This document shows, piece after piece, positions 12,017 to 26,767 of a stretch of 64,000 nt of DNA (position 1 is the first letter of the stretch; each line of letters opens with the position of its first letter). The notes under the pieces were generated by a model. The model was not told the DNA's origin, made no database searches, and worked only from the letters and a program-made list of their open reading frames with translations. Source of the DNA: Gossypium raimondii (lineage: Eukaryota > Streptophyta > Magnoliopsida > Malvales > Malvaceae); contig NC_068571.1 of the NCBI RefSeq assembly GCF_025698545.1, positions 33,823,733 to 33,887,732 of the forward strand, in the 5' to 3' direction. A program made the position numbers and the translations under genes.

Positions 12017-12351
12017 TGCTAATTATATAGAACACAAATTAATTTTAAAAAAATATTTTCAGAAAGTATTAATAAAAAAATTAATAGAAAATATAATTTA
12101 GATTTTTTTTAGGGTGGTTTGAGAATTTGAGAGAATTTTATGAGAAATGAGTATTTATAGTTTTTTTTTCGTTGGGGGTAATGACTATTTAAAATAGCCG
12201 TTGGAAAAGTATCCGTTGGGCGAAAAACGCTTCTAGTCGACCCATACCGTAAATATTCCAAAAATCAGCCTATTTCGGTAATTTTGAAAAAAAAAGGGTA
12301 TTTTTTGGTAATTTAATCAGAAAATAATTTACCATATATGCTTAATATAAA

Positions 12352-12801
12352 GGGTAAACTACAAAAATAGTCACTTTTGTTTGTCTCAATTTACATTTTA
12401 GTCACTTATGTTTGAAGTATTACGTTTTAGTCACTTACGTTATCGTTTTATTACGAAGTGATCACTCTACCATTAAACTCCGTTACCTTTCTAACAATAG
12501 TGCTATGTGGCAATCCAAATGGATATTAAATGCCAACTTGGATGCCTAGTTGTTGGGATTAAATTATGTTTTTAATTAAATAAATTTAACTTGGACTGCC
12601 ACGTAAAACATCCAAGTTGGCATTTAAAACCTATTTAGGCTGTCATGTAGGATTGCTGTTAGGGAGGTAATAAAACTTAACGGTAGAGTGACCACTTCGT
12701 AATAAAACGATAACATAAATGGCTAAAACGTAACATTTCAAACATAATTGATTAAAAAATAATCTGAGGTAAATAAAAGTGACTATTTTTGTAATTTATC
12801 A
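12352..12801. mobile_element. MULE-type MITE, 450 bp, 9-bp target duplication
   Basis: The left end GGGTAAACTACAAAAATAGT is mirrored by a right end whose reverse complement reads ATAAATTACAAAAATAGT. The arms stay complementary for roughly 190 bp (TAACGTAAGTGACTAAAACG-like blocks; GTAATAAAACGATAAC versus GTTATCGTTTTATTAC). Flanks are identical 9-mers, TAATATAAA, at 12343-12351 and 12802-12810. Non-coding and hairpin-forming. It lies about 350 bp upstream of the first DIM1 copy. Confidence 0.82.
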
Positions 12802-12939
12802 TAATATAAATTAGATGGGATAATTTTGATATTTAATAATAAAAAAATTCAAACAATAATTTCATATATATTCTTTTAAAATTTGACATATTCAGCGAAT
12901 TTAGCCAGTAATTATAGCTAATATTTCACATTCATTACT

Positions 12940-13069
12940 CTATCGGGGCCAATTGCAAGCCCAATAGGCTAATAGAGCGGGCCTGCGCCAACCAAAACCC
13001 TAGCTCTAGATTTGTAGTTTATATTTTTAATAAAAGATATATTTGCAGTCATAAACTCAAAAAACCCTA
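12940..13069 (+). promoter_or_regulatory. Ribosome-biogenesis-type promoter of DIM1 copy A
   Basis: Two telo-box octamers AAACCCTA lie at 12995-13002 and 13062-13069. Upstream are AAGCCCAATAGG (site II-like TTGGGCTT on the other strand) and GCGGGCCTG. Telo boxes with site II elements are the known combination on plant ribosomal-protein and ribosome-biogenesis genes. The duplicated unit begins immediately after the second telo box, so copy B lacks this block. Confidence 0.6.
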
Positions 13070-13138
13070 AAAATCGAGTTTCCTACTGATTTGAGTGATT
13101 CCCCACTCTTGCCTCTGCGAATCAATTTACATTCATAG

Positions 13139-14344
<1,206 letters not shown>

Positions 14345-15104
14345 TGCAACCATGCTTTTTCTTTTGATAAAAGGTTTTGTTCATCTTCCTTAGGCAATAG
14401 GGGTATCCAATTTTGTTTTGGTTTATTTGTTTTTATCAGGTTAACTTAATTGAGAATGTATTTATTTTGTTTGCTGGAAAGTATTATCATCTAACCAAGC
14501 TGTACGCATTACATGCATTCATGCTCTTCTATGTGTCACTATTTGACTGGTTATCTCCTATGATGAACATGAGAGCTCAGAAGTAGTATTCAGCTATGTC
14601 ACCTGTACTTTAGGTTTTTGAGTGTGTATCCAACATGAATTATCTGGATTGCATGAATATGGGGTCGGAATATGTGTTTGACATGGGTAAGTTCTAGCTT
14701 TATAATTGCCTACAAAATTTGTAGAGATTGTGGTGATGGAGGCAGTTAACCCCAGGTTAAAGCTTCAGTTGAATTTTATACCGTGAATGCAAAGAGGGTT
14801 CATCTTTCAATGGAAGAAGGAAGAGCATATTGAAGGAATTCATTACCAAACACAATGTTCCCAACCATGTCCCTGATGAATTAGTTGAATGCTCATCCCA
14901 AGACGATGAACCTAAAAAGCCTAATGTCTAGTCTAAAGAAACAAAGATGAATTAGTTAGTACTAATATTGATTGCTCCATAGAACCCCAGAAGAGGTATG
15001 GAATTCTTCTACTTTATTAACTTCTCCAATCTCTGGTGTTATATATGAATCAACCACTTTTAGCATTGTGTTGGAAAACAGTTACATTTGAAATGATTCG
15101 CATA
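14345..15104. other. 3' flank of DIM1 copy A
   Basis: It holds the 3' UTR and a non-coding spacer, repeated almost base for base at 16378-17138. No further gene is seen. It also serves as the sequence immediately upstream of copy B. Confidence 0.7.
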
Positions 15105-17138
<2,034 letters not shown>

Positions 17139-17691
17139 ATTTTCGAGTTGTTCTTCATCCGATAAATTTATTTATTTAATTAAAATGTGTTTGTAATTCT
17201 GGGATTCTATAATTTTATTATTACCCTTAAAATCAACCGTGCTTGTGCATGATACATACTGTACGAAGCTCACATAGAATCAGTCAAAACATTGTTCCAT
17301 TTCTGGGTATGGAACATAGAATCGGTTCTTTTGCATTCAACGGATATTTTACCAAGATGAGGCTCCATACCTGTTCTTAAAGCATTTCCGTAGCCTCCAT
17401 GCCCCATGCCTGATGTTACAGTAGCAGAAGAGCGTAGCGACTTTTAGAAATAGTCCCATAATTAGCCCCTTTTTCTTACTTTTAATAATTGGTAATTTCT
17501 AATTAAAAAAAGAGAGGCAATTTCAGTAAAAACAAAATGTTTTTTTTTTCTTTTAATTCTTTTATATTATCATCATCATTCTCAAAATTCCATGGTTGTT
17601 GGAACCACCTAAAATACCGGTCCGTCCGGACAGAGGATTAACATTGTTTTTGTTTTGGTACAATAAGAGAGTAATAGACTAGCAATTACCC
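17139..17691. other. Spacer after the DIM1 duplication
   Basis: Unique, AT-rich sequence with no open frame or repeat boundary that I can support. Confidence 0.6.
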
Positions 17692-18192
17692 TTATTCAGT
17701 CACCAACTTCATAAGCTCTACTGGTGGTGATCGGTATATCTGTAAATCCATTCCATATCCTCGTGCTAACGCTGCCATATGAACTGCTACGGCATTACCC
17801 TCTCGGTAAACATGCTGGACTTTAACCTCCCATGTCCGACGATGCATATTTTTTACTCGTACCACGAGCTCATGATGCAATTTCCGGTCCTCCCCATTAA
17901 CCATCTGGACAACAGCAACGTTATTTACTAATATCACCCTTGCCAAACCAGTCTCCCAAGCAGGACGCAAGCCTTCAAGCGCTCCCCACAGCTCAGCTTC
18001 TAAAGTAGACCATACTCTGATAACTTTAGAAAATCCCACAATACATCTTCCCTGACATCTCTAATGACGCCACCTGTTGTCACAGCACTTGAACCTATAC
18101 ATACTGCACCATCAGTGTTGATCTTGCACCGTCCATCAGGCGAATCCCACAATCCATCTTCCCTGACTCCTAAATGGTTTTTGAGTGAATTT
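17692..18192 (-). pseudogene. LINE RNase H-like domain (RVT_3) fragment
   Basis: Two overlapping minus-strand frames join the RNase H-like domain that ends plant LINE ORF2 proteins. 18192-18000 gives GRCKINTDGAVCIGSSAVTT then GGVIRD. 18039-17692 gives STLEAELWGALEGLRPAWET, then HVYREGNAVAVHMAALARGY. The frame shifts between them near 18030. The first Asp (NTDGA) and the Glu (EAELWG) are present, but the middle acidic residue seems replaced (VNNVAV). Nothing upstream of the RNase H domain remains, as expected for a 5'-truncated, mutated LINE tail. Confidence 0.82.
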
Positions 18193-18397
18193 TTCAAGAT
18201 TGGCTGAACTAATTTTATGATTTTTTAATAATTTATCGCTAGGCCCATATGTTCGGGTTTTGAGGGCCTAATTCTGAATAATTTTGGCCCGTTTGTTTTT
18301 TTTCAAAAATTATAAATAAAATTAAGAAATGGAGAGAGAGTGCGGGTGTGATTTACAGTTCAGAGTGCACACACACTGCCCAGCAAATTTGGTGGAA

Positions 18398-18447
18398 TTC
18401 CCGCCAAAGAAAATCCCGTTGAGGACATTTTCCCGGCATATCCCGCC
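18398..18447 (+). promoter_or_regulatory. Cluster of E2F-like sites upstream of MSH6
   Basis: Three G/C cores lie 125-175 bp before the MSH6 start: TTCCCGCC at 18398-18405, TTTTCCCGGC at 18428-18437 and TCCCGCC at 18441-18447. They resemble the E2F consensus TTTSSCGC found on S-phase genes, which fits a replication-coupled repair gene. This is motif inference only. Confidence 0.5.
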
Positions 18448-18571
18448 ATCTTTCACTCTTTATTTTCTTCCCTTATTTCTACACTTCCGTTTCGACAGAA
18501 AAGTGATCACACTTCACCTTCCAAACTTCCCTCCCACCCGCCTCTCAATTTTTAATCATTAATCGGTAAAA

Positions 18572-21500
18572 ATGGCACCGTCGCGTCGTCAAAGCAATGG
18601 TAGATCACCCCTCGTTAATCAACAGAGCCAGATTACTTCCTTCTTCTCCAAGAAAAACTCTTCTTCCCCATCTCCATCGCCTCCTCCTCCTCTTGCCAAA
18701 CATACCTCTAAACTCAACCCTATCCCTGGCCCTAAACCTAATCCAAGTAGAAGTCCCATACCTACTACTCCATCCCCTGGGGAACCCAAGCTCAAAAAGC
18801 CTCTCCTTGTCATTGGCCAATCGCCTGCCCCCACTCCCTCTTCTCCCCTCAACATAACATTTGGCGATGAAGTGGTTGACAAGAGGCTAAGGGTTTACTG
18901 GCCCTTGGATAAGGCGTGGTACGAGGGCGTTGTCAAGTCTTTCGATAAGGTCTCGGGCAAGCATTTGATTCAGTATGATGATTCTGAGGAAGAGGAGTTG
19001 GATTTGGGGAAGGAGAAGATTGAGTGGGTTGAAGAAACCACGGGAAGGTTTAAGCGGTTGCGGCGAGGGGGTTCTTTGGGTTTTAAGAAAGTGGTGATTG
19101 ACGATGAGGATGATGACGTGGCGGATAGTGCGAACGAAAAGAGCGACGATGATGATTCCAGTGATGAAGATTGGGGGAAGAACGCCGAGAAGGAAGTGAG
19201 CGAGGATGCTGATGAGGAAGATATGGATTTGGAGGATGAGAAAGAGGAGGAAGAAGAATTGGAGGAAGAGGAGGTGGGAATGAAAATATCGAAAAGAAAG
19301 GGCGGTGGAAAGACTGAATCAAAGAAACGGAAGGCGAATGGCGTTGCAAAACCGGAGTCCGGTAAAAAGAGTAAGACCAGTGCGAATGTTAGTACTAAGG
19401 AAGAGTTTAAGGTGCCTTCGGTGGAACCGGTGAAGAAGATTGAAAGTAAGTAACGGGGTTTTTTGTGTGCCACTCTTTTTTAGTTGTTTTTGAAATGGGA
19501 AATTAGATAACCAAATTCCTTTCTCCTTGAAAAAATAAGTATTCCTCTTATATTCGTTATTTCTTTTCCTTAAATTATCGCCTCTAAGAGGATTCTTTTT
19601 CTTCCTCTTTTTATCAATGTCCCTCTATTTATGTTCTAACTATGTAGTTCATTTGTTATTGCTGCAATTTACATGGAAATTTACTCTGCTCTGGCATATT
19701 TTAACTAGCATGTCGTTCAAAGTATTGGATATATAGCAGATTATGTTCCTGTCTGTCTTGTTCTTATGTAATTTACCTGAACGGATGGTTTGAGGTCTGA
19801 ATATGAGCATGTTTTGCTGCAGCTGATAAGGCATCTACTGCTGACAAGGCTTTGGTGGTTGATGAGTTAGAGAGGTTTGGGAAGCGTGAAGCGGAGAAGT
19901 TGCACTTCCTTGGACTGTAAATTCTTGCTTCATTCTTTTAATTTTCCTTCTGTAACATTGATTCCATAAAAATATAAGTTGATGGCATCTAGCTTTCTTT
20001 AAATTACTGCATCTTGAGGATTTGAAAACGTGCATCCAGGCTTTCTTTAAATTACAATATTTTACTAATTCTGCCATCTGGCATCTTGAACTAACTGGTA
20101 CACCTGCCATCTGAACTATTAGATTACCAATTATTTAGTAAATGTGAGCTTATGGCATTGCCATACAGGTAATTTCTTTGGATATTGAGGCATGTTGTTA
20201 GTTCTGATGTAAATATCCAATACCATGTATTTTTATTATCCAATACCACGTATTTTTATACTTATTTTTTTTCTTTTTCTTTGTCTTAAAGTGAGGTGCG
20301 TAGAGATGCAAATAGGAAGCGTCCTGGAGATGCAAACTACAATCCAAAGACTTTATACTTGCCTCCTGGTTTCTTAAAGAGCCTATCAGGTTGCCAGGTA
20401 AGGGCATTTGATTCTCAAGTACTTTGAGATGCTTTTTTCCTTGACATTTGTAGGTTGACCCATGCTATCATGCAGAGGCAATGGTGGGAGTTTAAGTCAA
20501 AACATATGGACAAAGTTCTATTTTTTAAGGCATGTCATGGTCTACCCCGATTTATTGTTGCCATTAATTTTAAAGTCATTTGACATATCATTGTTGTTGA
20601 AGCAGATGGGTAAATTTTATGAACTTTTTGAAATGGATGCACATATTGGGGCAAAAGAACTGAATTTGCAATACATGAAGGTATGGTCCTATCCAAGTTC
20701 CTTCAACTCAAAGTCTCAAACTGATTTTATTTATTTATTTGTGGATTGCCTTTTTTTTTTTTATTATCTTATCTTAGGCCATCTTCACAGCCAGGAGAAA
20801 GATAGAAAATAAGGCAGAAGCCCCTTGTTTATAAACTGTCTCCTTTTTCTTGGTCTTATTTTTTTCACTATTCCTCTTACATTTACTGTTGATTTTAGGG
20901 GGAACAACCTCACTGTGGATTTCCTGAGAAGAATTTCTCTATGAATGTGGAGAAATTAGCTCGAAAGGTTTGTCTGATGTGCTTTTATTCCAAGTTGTAG
21001 TTTCCATGCGTGTTTTGCCATGGTTAGATCTTTTTGATAAGCACAATCTGTTCTATGGAGGAAAGTTTACTTTATTTTATTGACGGAACAGGGTTATCGA
21101 GTTCTTGTAGTAGAGCAAACGGAAACTCCTGAACAACTGGAGCTTCGTCGGAAAGAGAAAGGTGCCAAGGATAAGGTATGTTGTACTATGCATGATACTA
21201 CAGAAGATCGGCTCTATTTTTATTGGTTTTCCATATTTTACATTTCCCCCAGATTGGCAATTTAATAAGTATGCTTTTCTCCATGCATTTTTGTGTTGAT
21301 TTTTACTGTTGTCAAATATCTAATTGTCATGGTCCTAATAGCATTTTTAAATGTACAAGTATTCTTAGATGTGATGCTGAGGACCATTAACCATTTCCAT
21401 CTGGATTCTGGCCAGGTCATATGATGGCTTGTTTCTGTCATTTTATTAACCTTATATCCATTGTTTTCTAGTATGCTTTTTAGAATTCTTTTCCATAATT

Positions 21501-24500
21501 TGTTAATTGTATGGGATGATATGGAGCTATATAACTTATTGCTGTTTTTCAATATGTTTAGGTTGTCAAGCGTGAAATATGTGCTGTGGTTACCAGAGGA
21601 ACCCTAACTGATGGAGAAATGCTGTCATCAAATCCTGACCCTTCTTACCTCATGGCAGTGACTGAAAGCTGTCAAAGTTCAACAAACCCGAATGAGAAGC
21701 GGGTTTTTGGCATGTGTGCTGTTGATGTTGCAACTAGCAGGATTATTATTGGACAGGTGGGGATTGTTCCTTGCATGATAATTGCTTAATATTTATCCTT
21801 TCTTTGTTCAGATCTGATCATTAGTCTTATTCCTCTGAATAGTATGTGTCCTTATCCAATGAGATTTACTTTTTCTGATTGTCTCTTGTTTGTTTTTTTT
21901 TAAGTTGAAAAGAACTGATCTACTCTCTTGCTTCCATTTTCCAGTTTGAGGATGATTCTGAGTGCAGTGCATTGTGTTGTCTATTGGCTGAGCTAAGGCC
22001 AGTAGAAATTATAAAACCCACTAACCTGCTCAGTCTTGAAACTGAGAGGGCAATGCTGAGACATACAAGGACTCCCTTGGTAAATGAATTGGTCCCTACT
22101 GCAGAATTTTGGGATGCAGACAAAACTGTTCATGAAGTCAAAACTATCTACAAGTGTATTAATGATCAATCAGCTGCTGGATCTGTTGATGTGGGTACAG
22201 GTGCTGCTAATACTTACGAGGATGATGAGTTGGGCTTCCTTCCAGCTATCCTTTCCAGTCTACTCAGAGCTGGTGTTAATGGAAGCCTAGCACTCTCAGC
22301 TCTTGGAGGCACTCTTTATTACCTAAAACAGGCTTTTCTAGATGTGACATTACTTAGATTTGCAAAGTTTGAGTTGCTTCCATCCTCTGGCTTCAGTAGC
22401 ATTGCGCAAACACCTTATATGCTTCTTGATGCTGCTGCCCTTGAGAATCTTGAGATCTTTGAAAACAGCGGAAATGGAGACTCTTCTGGGTATGTGTGTC
22501 TTGTAGGTTTTTCTTAATTGTTTTACTTGCAAGTGCCAGTCTTATGCTTAGTCTGTTCTTTTATATGCATAGGACGCTCTATGCACAAGTAAATCACTGT
22601 GTAACAGCATTCGGGAAAAGGTTGCTAAGAACATGGCTTGCTAGACCATTATATCATACTGATTTGATTAAGGAACGGCAAGATGCTGTAGCAGGCCTAA
22701 AGGTGAGTTTTCCATTATAGTTGTGACTTACATCTTGCAAACATTGATTCAAGCATTCGGTTGAATTTGTCTGAATAACTAATTACACAACTTTCAAGCA
22801 TTCCATTAATCCTTGCTTTGATTAGTGTTAGGTCTTCATCGGAGTGTCTCTTTTGCTGATATTTGCTGCTTTGTGTATAATGTTGTCCTTTCTTCTATCT
22901 AGGGTGAAAGTCTATCATATGCACTTGAATTTCGAAAGGCATTGTCCAGGCTTCCTGACATGGAGAGGCTACTTGCACGGATCTTTGCTAGCAGGTAAAC
23001 CTTGGATGAAAATGCAGCTCATTCATGTGTATCCCATTCATCTGGTATGGGGAATATATTGAGCGTTCCTTAATAATATTTAAACTGTTGTTGTGCTTGA
23101 ATGCAGTGAGGCTAATGGAAGAAATGCACATACAGTTGTTTTATATGAAGATGCGGCAAAGAAGCAACTTCAGCAATTCATATCAGCACTACGAGGTTGT
23201 GAATTAATGGTTCAAGCATGTTCTTCCCTTAGTGTTATTCTGAAAAATGTGGAATCTACGCAGCTTCATCATTTGTTAACAACTGGTAATGTGAAATATA
23301 TCCTTTTATATAGTTACTCAAAGATATCTGGCCTCTTATGTTTTTAACGCTGCACAGGTAAAGGTCTTCCAAATATCAATTCCATTCTTAAGCATTTCAA
23401 AGATGCCTTTGATTGGGTTGATGCCAACAATTCTGGACGTATAATACCTCACAAGGGAGTTGATCTGGAATATGACTCAGCATGTGGAAGAGTTAAGGAG
23501 ATTGAATCTAGTTTGACAAAACACCTCAAGGAGCAGCAGAAGTTACTTGGAGATTCATCAGTAAGAATTTTGTTAACAACAAGTTCTTGGAGGTTCCAAT
23601 GATATAAGTAGTTTAGTTCTTTTAATGTTTTACTAAACTTTGGTTTGATATCTGCTGTAGATCACCTATGTCACGATTGGAAAAGATTCGTATCTATTGG
23701 AAGTGCCAGAAAGCTTGCGTGGGAGTGTCCCTCGAGATTATGAGTTATGTTCATCCAAGAAGGTAATTTGTTTTCATTGTTTGACCCTCTTTTTGGATTA
23801 AACTTAAGATATATTTATCCAATTGGTGGTAGATATCTTTTGTTACAAAGCTGTCATGTTATCAAGTATTGATTATAACAGCTGCAAGCAAGCTTTTTGC
23901 TTGGTCATATGTGTTATGCAGATGGGTTACGCTTTCCTCAGTTGCAATTTTCAAGTAGGCTGTTTGTATCTAGCCAGAGGCTGCAGATGTGTTGTGCTTG
24001 TTATTTACTTGTTATAAGTGTGTTGCTTTGTACGTTGCCTGAGTTGCACAATGAAGTACTCATAATTTTGCTGTGTACTTCCTACTTGACATGCATAGGG
24101 CTTCTTCCGGTATTGGACTCCATCTATCAAGAAGTTCCTGGGAGAACTCTCGCTAGCTGAATCTGAAAAGGAGACGGCCTTTAAGAACATTCTTCTGAGG
24201 TTAATTGGACGATTCTGCGAGGATCACAATAAATGGAGGCAACTAGTTTCAACAACAGCAGGTATGTTTGCTCACTTTTATGCAATCTGCACTGAAGCTT
24301 GGTTTATTTATTTATCATTTTTTTGCCAATTTAATCCAGTAGTTTCTTGTTTTAGAGCTGGTTAGGTTTAAACTTTTTTTGTTCCCTGGATATAGTGCAT
24401 ACATACATCTATGCTTATATTTTAGTCAAATACTTTAATTTAGAACTGAGACTGCATGTAGTTACAGAAATTATAAAAGATAATGCAATACAGATTAATT

Positions 24501-26767
24501 TACTTAGCTATCTGAACTGGTCTAATTTTGCAGAGCTGGATGTACTGATCAGTCTAGCAATAGCAAGTGATTTTTATGAAGGTCCTACATGTCGTCCTTG
24601 TGTCTTGGGCTCTTCATGCTCAAATGAAGTGCCGTGCTTTTCTGCAAAAGGTTTAGGACATCCTATTCTCAGAAGTGATTCTTTAGGCAAGGGTGCATTT
24701 GTCCCCAATGACATCAGTATTGCTGGTTCTGGCCATGCAAGTTTTATTCTTCTTACTGGTCCTAATATGGGTGGAAAATCAACTCTTCTTCGCCAAGTTT
24801 GCTTGGCTGTGATTTTGGCCCAGGTAAATTTTTGCTTCCTGCTCATTGTAGAGTGTCTCATTGTGTTCATTGGCCTTAATGTTGCCTTTTCCCCAGGTAG
24901 GAGCTGATGTCCCTGCAGAACAATTTGAACTATCTCCTGTTGACCGAATCTTTGTTCGGATGGGTTCCAAAGATCATATTATGGCTGGACAGAGTACATT
25001 TTTAACAGAGCTTTCAGAAACTGCATTAATGCTGGTAACTTATTCATTCTGATCTAAAGCAACCCTTATATGTCTATGTCCTGATTGCAGCAAATGTCTT
25101 ATATGTGAAAGTTTTCACATCCATCTATGTTGCTTTGAATTTTCAAAAATTAAAAAAATCAAAAGAGGCGTAATTGATATTTCTTCACAACTGTTCTTGT
25201 CATCCCTCACATCTTGGTTTGTTTTCACTGGCACATGCCATTGCAATTTCACAATCTACATGAGCAGAAACAGTGTTTTATTTATTTCAGTTATCCAGAT
25301 TATTTAAGTCTTGTCCAAACTAATCTTTTCCTTTGTAGATGCGCTAAGTGCTATTTCTAAAATTTTAATATCTCTGAAAACATATTCATGATGGTTAATG
25401 CAGTCCTCTGCGACTCAACATTCACTTGTGGCATTAGATGAACTTGGACGTGGAACATCAACTTCTGATGGACAAGCCATTGCGTATGTTGCTTTCCTAT
25501 TTAAGCACCTTTGCATATCTATCTGGTACTTTTGACTTAGTCATGGTTTCTCATTACTCAATATCTGTGACAGGGAATCGGTTCTTGAACATTTTGTACA
25601 CAAGGTGCAGTGCCGAGGGATGTTTTCAACACACTACCACCGTTTAGCTGTGGACTATAGGAACAATTCCAAGGTGTGTCTGCTTTCTGTTGGATAATAT
25701 GTTTTTTAAACTGAAGTTTATAGCATTTATAATTGGCAAATTATATTAGGTGCAAAGAGAGTGAATGAGATATTTTGAGTTGTACAGCATCAGTTTGAAG
25801 TCTTATCTGCCAATTTGTTTAGTGAAAATTTGTAAAATGCAGGGCTCATTGCTATTTTAGTGTCTGTTCAATTTCCTCAAGTTATTTATTATTTGCCTTT
25901 AATAAATTTTTACAGGTCTCTCTCTGTCACATGGCGTGCCAAGTAGGAAATGGAGTTGAAGGAGCTGAAGAAGTTACATTTCTTTACAGGTTGACTCCTG
26001 GTGCCTGTCCAAAAAGTTACGGTGTGAATGTTGCACGAATAGCTGGTAAGGTTATTTGTAACTTTAGTTTCTCTTTGCCGAGGATCTACATGTGGACTTG
26101 TGGGAAATGGGGCCTCATTAGCTTCTATGTTACTTATAGCTTTGATATGTATAAATATAATATGGAGATTAACTTGAATAATGTGTACTGTGGGTTGAAA
26201 CTATAAGGACCTTTGAAGTCCATTGAAGGATGTGGTGTTTAGAGTGTTTAGAGTATGATAGCATCAAGGATTCCATGGGGCATATCTCACCTACTGGGAA
26301 AAAAATTTGCTTTTTGTTGAATTTTCCTTGAATTTAGTTCATATTCTCAGATTATTGAAATGTGCATTAATCAATACCTTCTGTTATTAAGAACCTTTAG
26401 GACAAAAAGATGTAGATGTATTTTGTTGTATTTATCTAGATCTTTGTTTATAGAGAATCGACTGAATTGCAAAATTTTAGCATCTGCTATGATGAATGTC
26501 ACCTGACTGGTAATCATTTCAGGGCTTCCTGACTCAGTACTACGAACAGCTGCCAGTAAGTCTAGAGAATTTGAGGCTGTATACGGGAAACACCGAAGCA
26601 AGGGATCTGAAGACAAGTTGCCAATGCAAAGTAGTCTTGACGAAATGGTAGTTTTTATTCGGGAACTAATCAGCCTTACACGCTTAAAGACATGCGAGGA
26701 GGGCACTTGTATTAGGTCATTGACTCAACTTCAACAGAGGGCAAGGATGCTTCTGCATCAACATTGA
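18572..26767 (+). CDS. MSH6: MSH6, DNA mismatch-repair MutS homolog
   Basis: Twenty-one exons keep one frame for 1315 residues: 18572-19445, 19823-19916, 20292-20397, 20476-20529, 20606-20680, 20899-20967, 21092-21175, 21562-21756, 21945-22489, 22573-22702, 22903-22994, 23107-23285, 23358-23560, 23661-23762, 24099-24261, 24534-24823, 24897-25034, 25404-25483, 25574-25673, 25916-26045, 26523-26767. A PCNA-binding PIP box QSQITSFF is at residues 18-25. A Tudor domain follows (RVYWPLDKAWYEGVVKSFDK, about 101-155), then an acidic linker. The mismatch-reading Phe-x-Glu is F380-Y-E382. Walker A is GPNMGGKST (1064-1072) and Walker B lies in LVALDELGRGTST. With MSH2 it forms MutS-alpha, which binds base-base mismatches and small loops. 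The Tudor domain is typical of plant MSH6 and absent from MSH7. Intron 4 has a GC donor (AAG|GCATGT). No defect seen. Confidence 0.96.

Noticed and set aside
18970-19473. Ser-rich 167-residue minus-strand open frame inside MSH6 exon 1
   Set aside because: It is the antisense shadow of the acidic Glu/Asp linker of MSH6 (GAA/GAT codons read as Ser/Phe).
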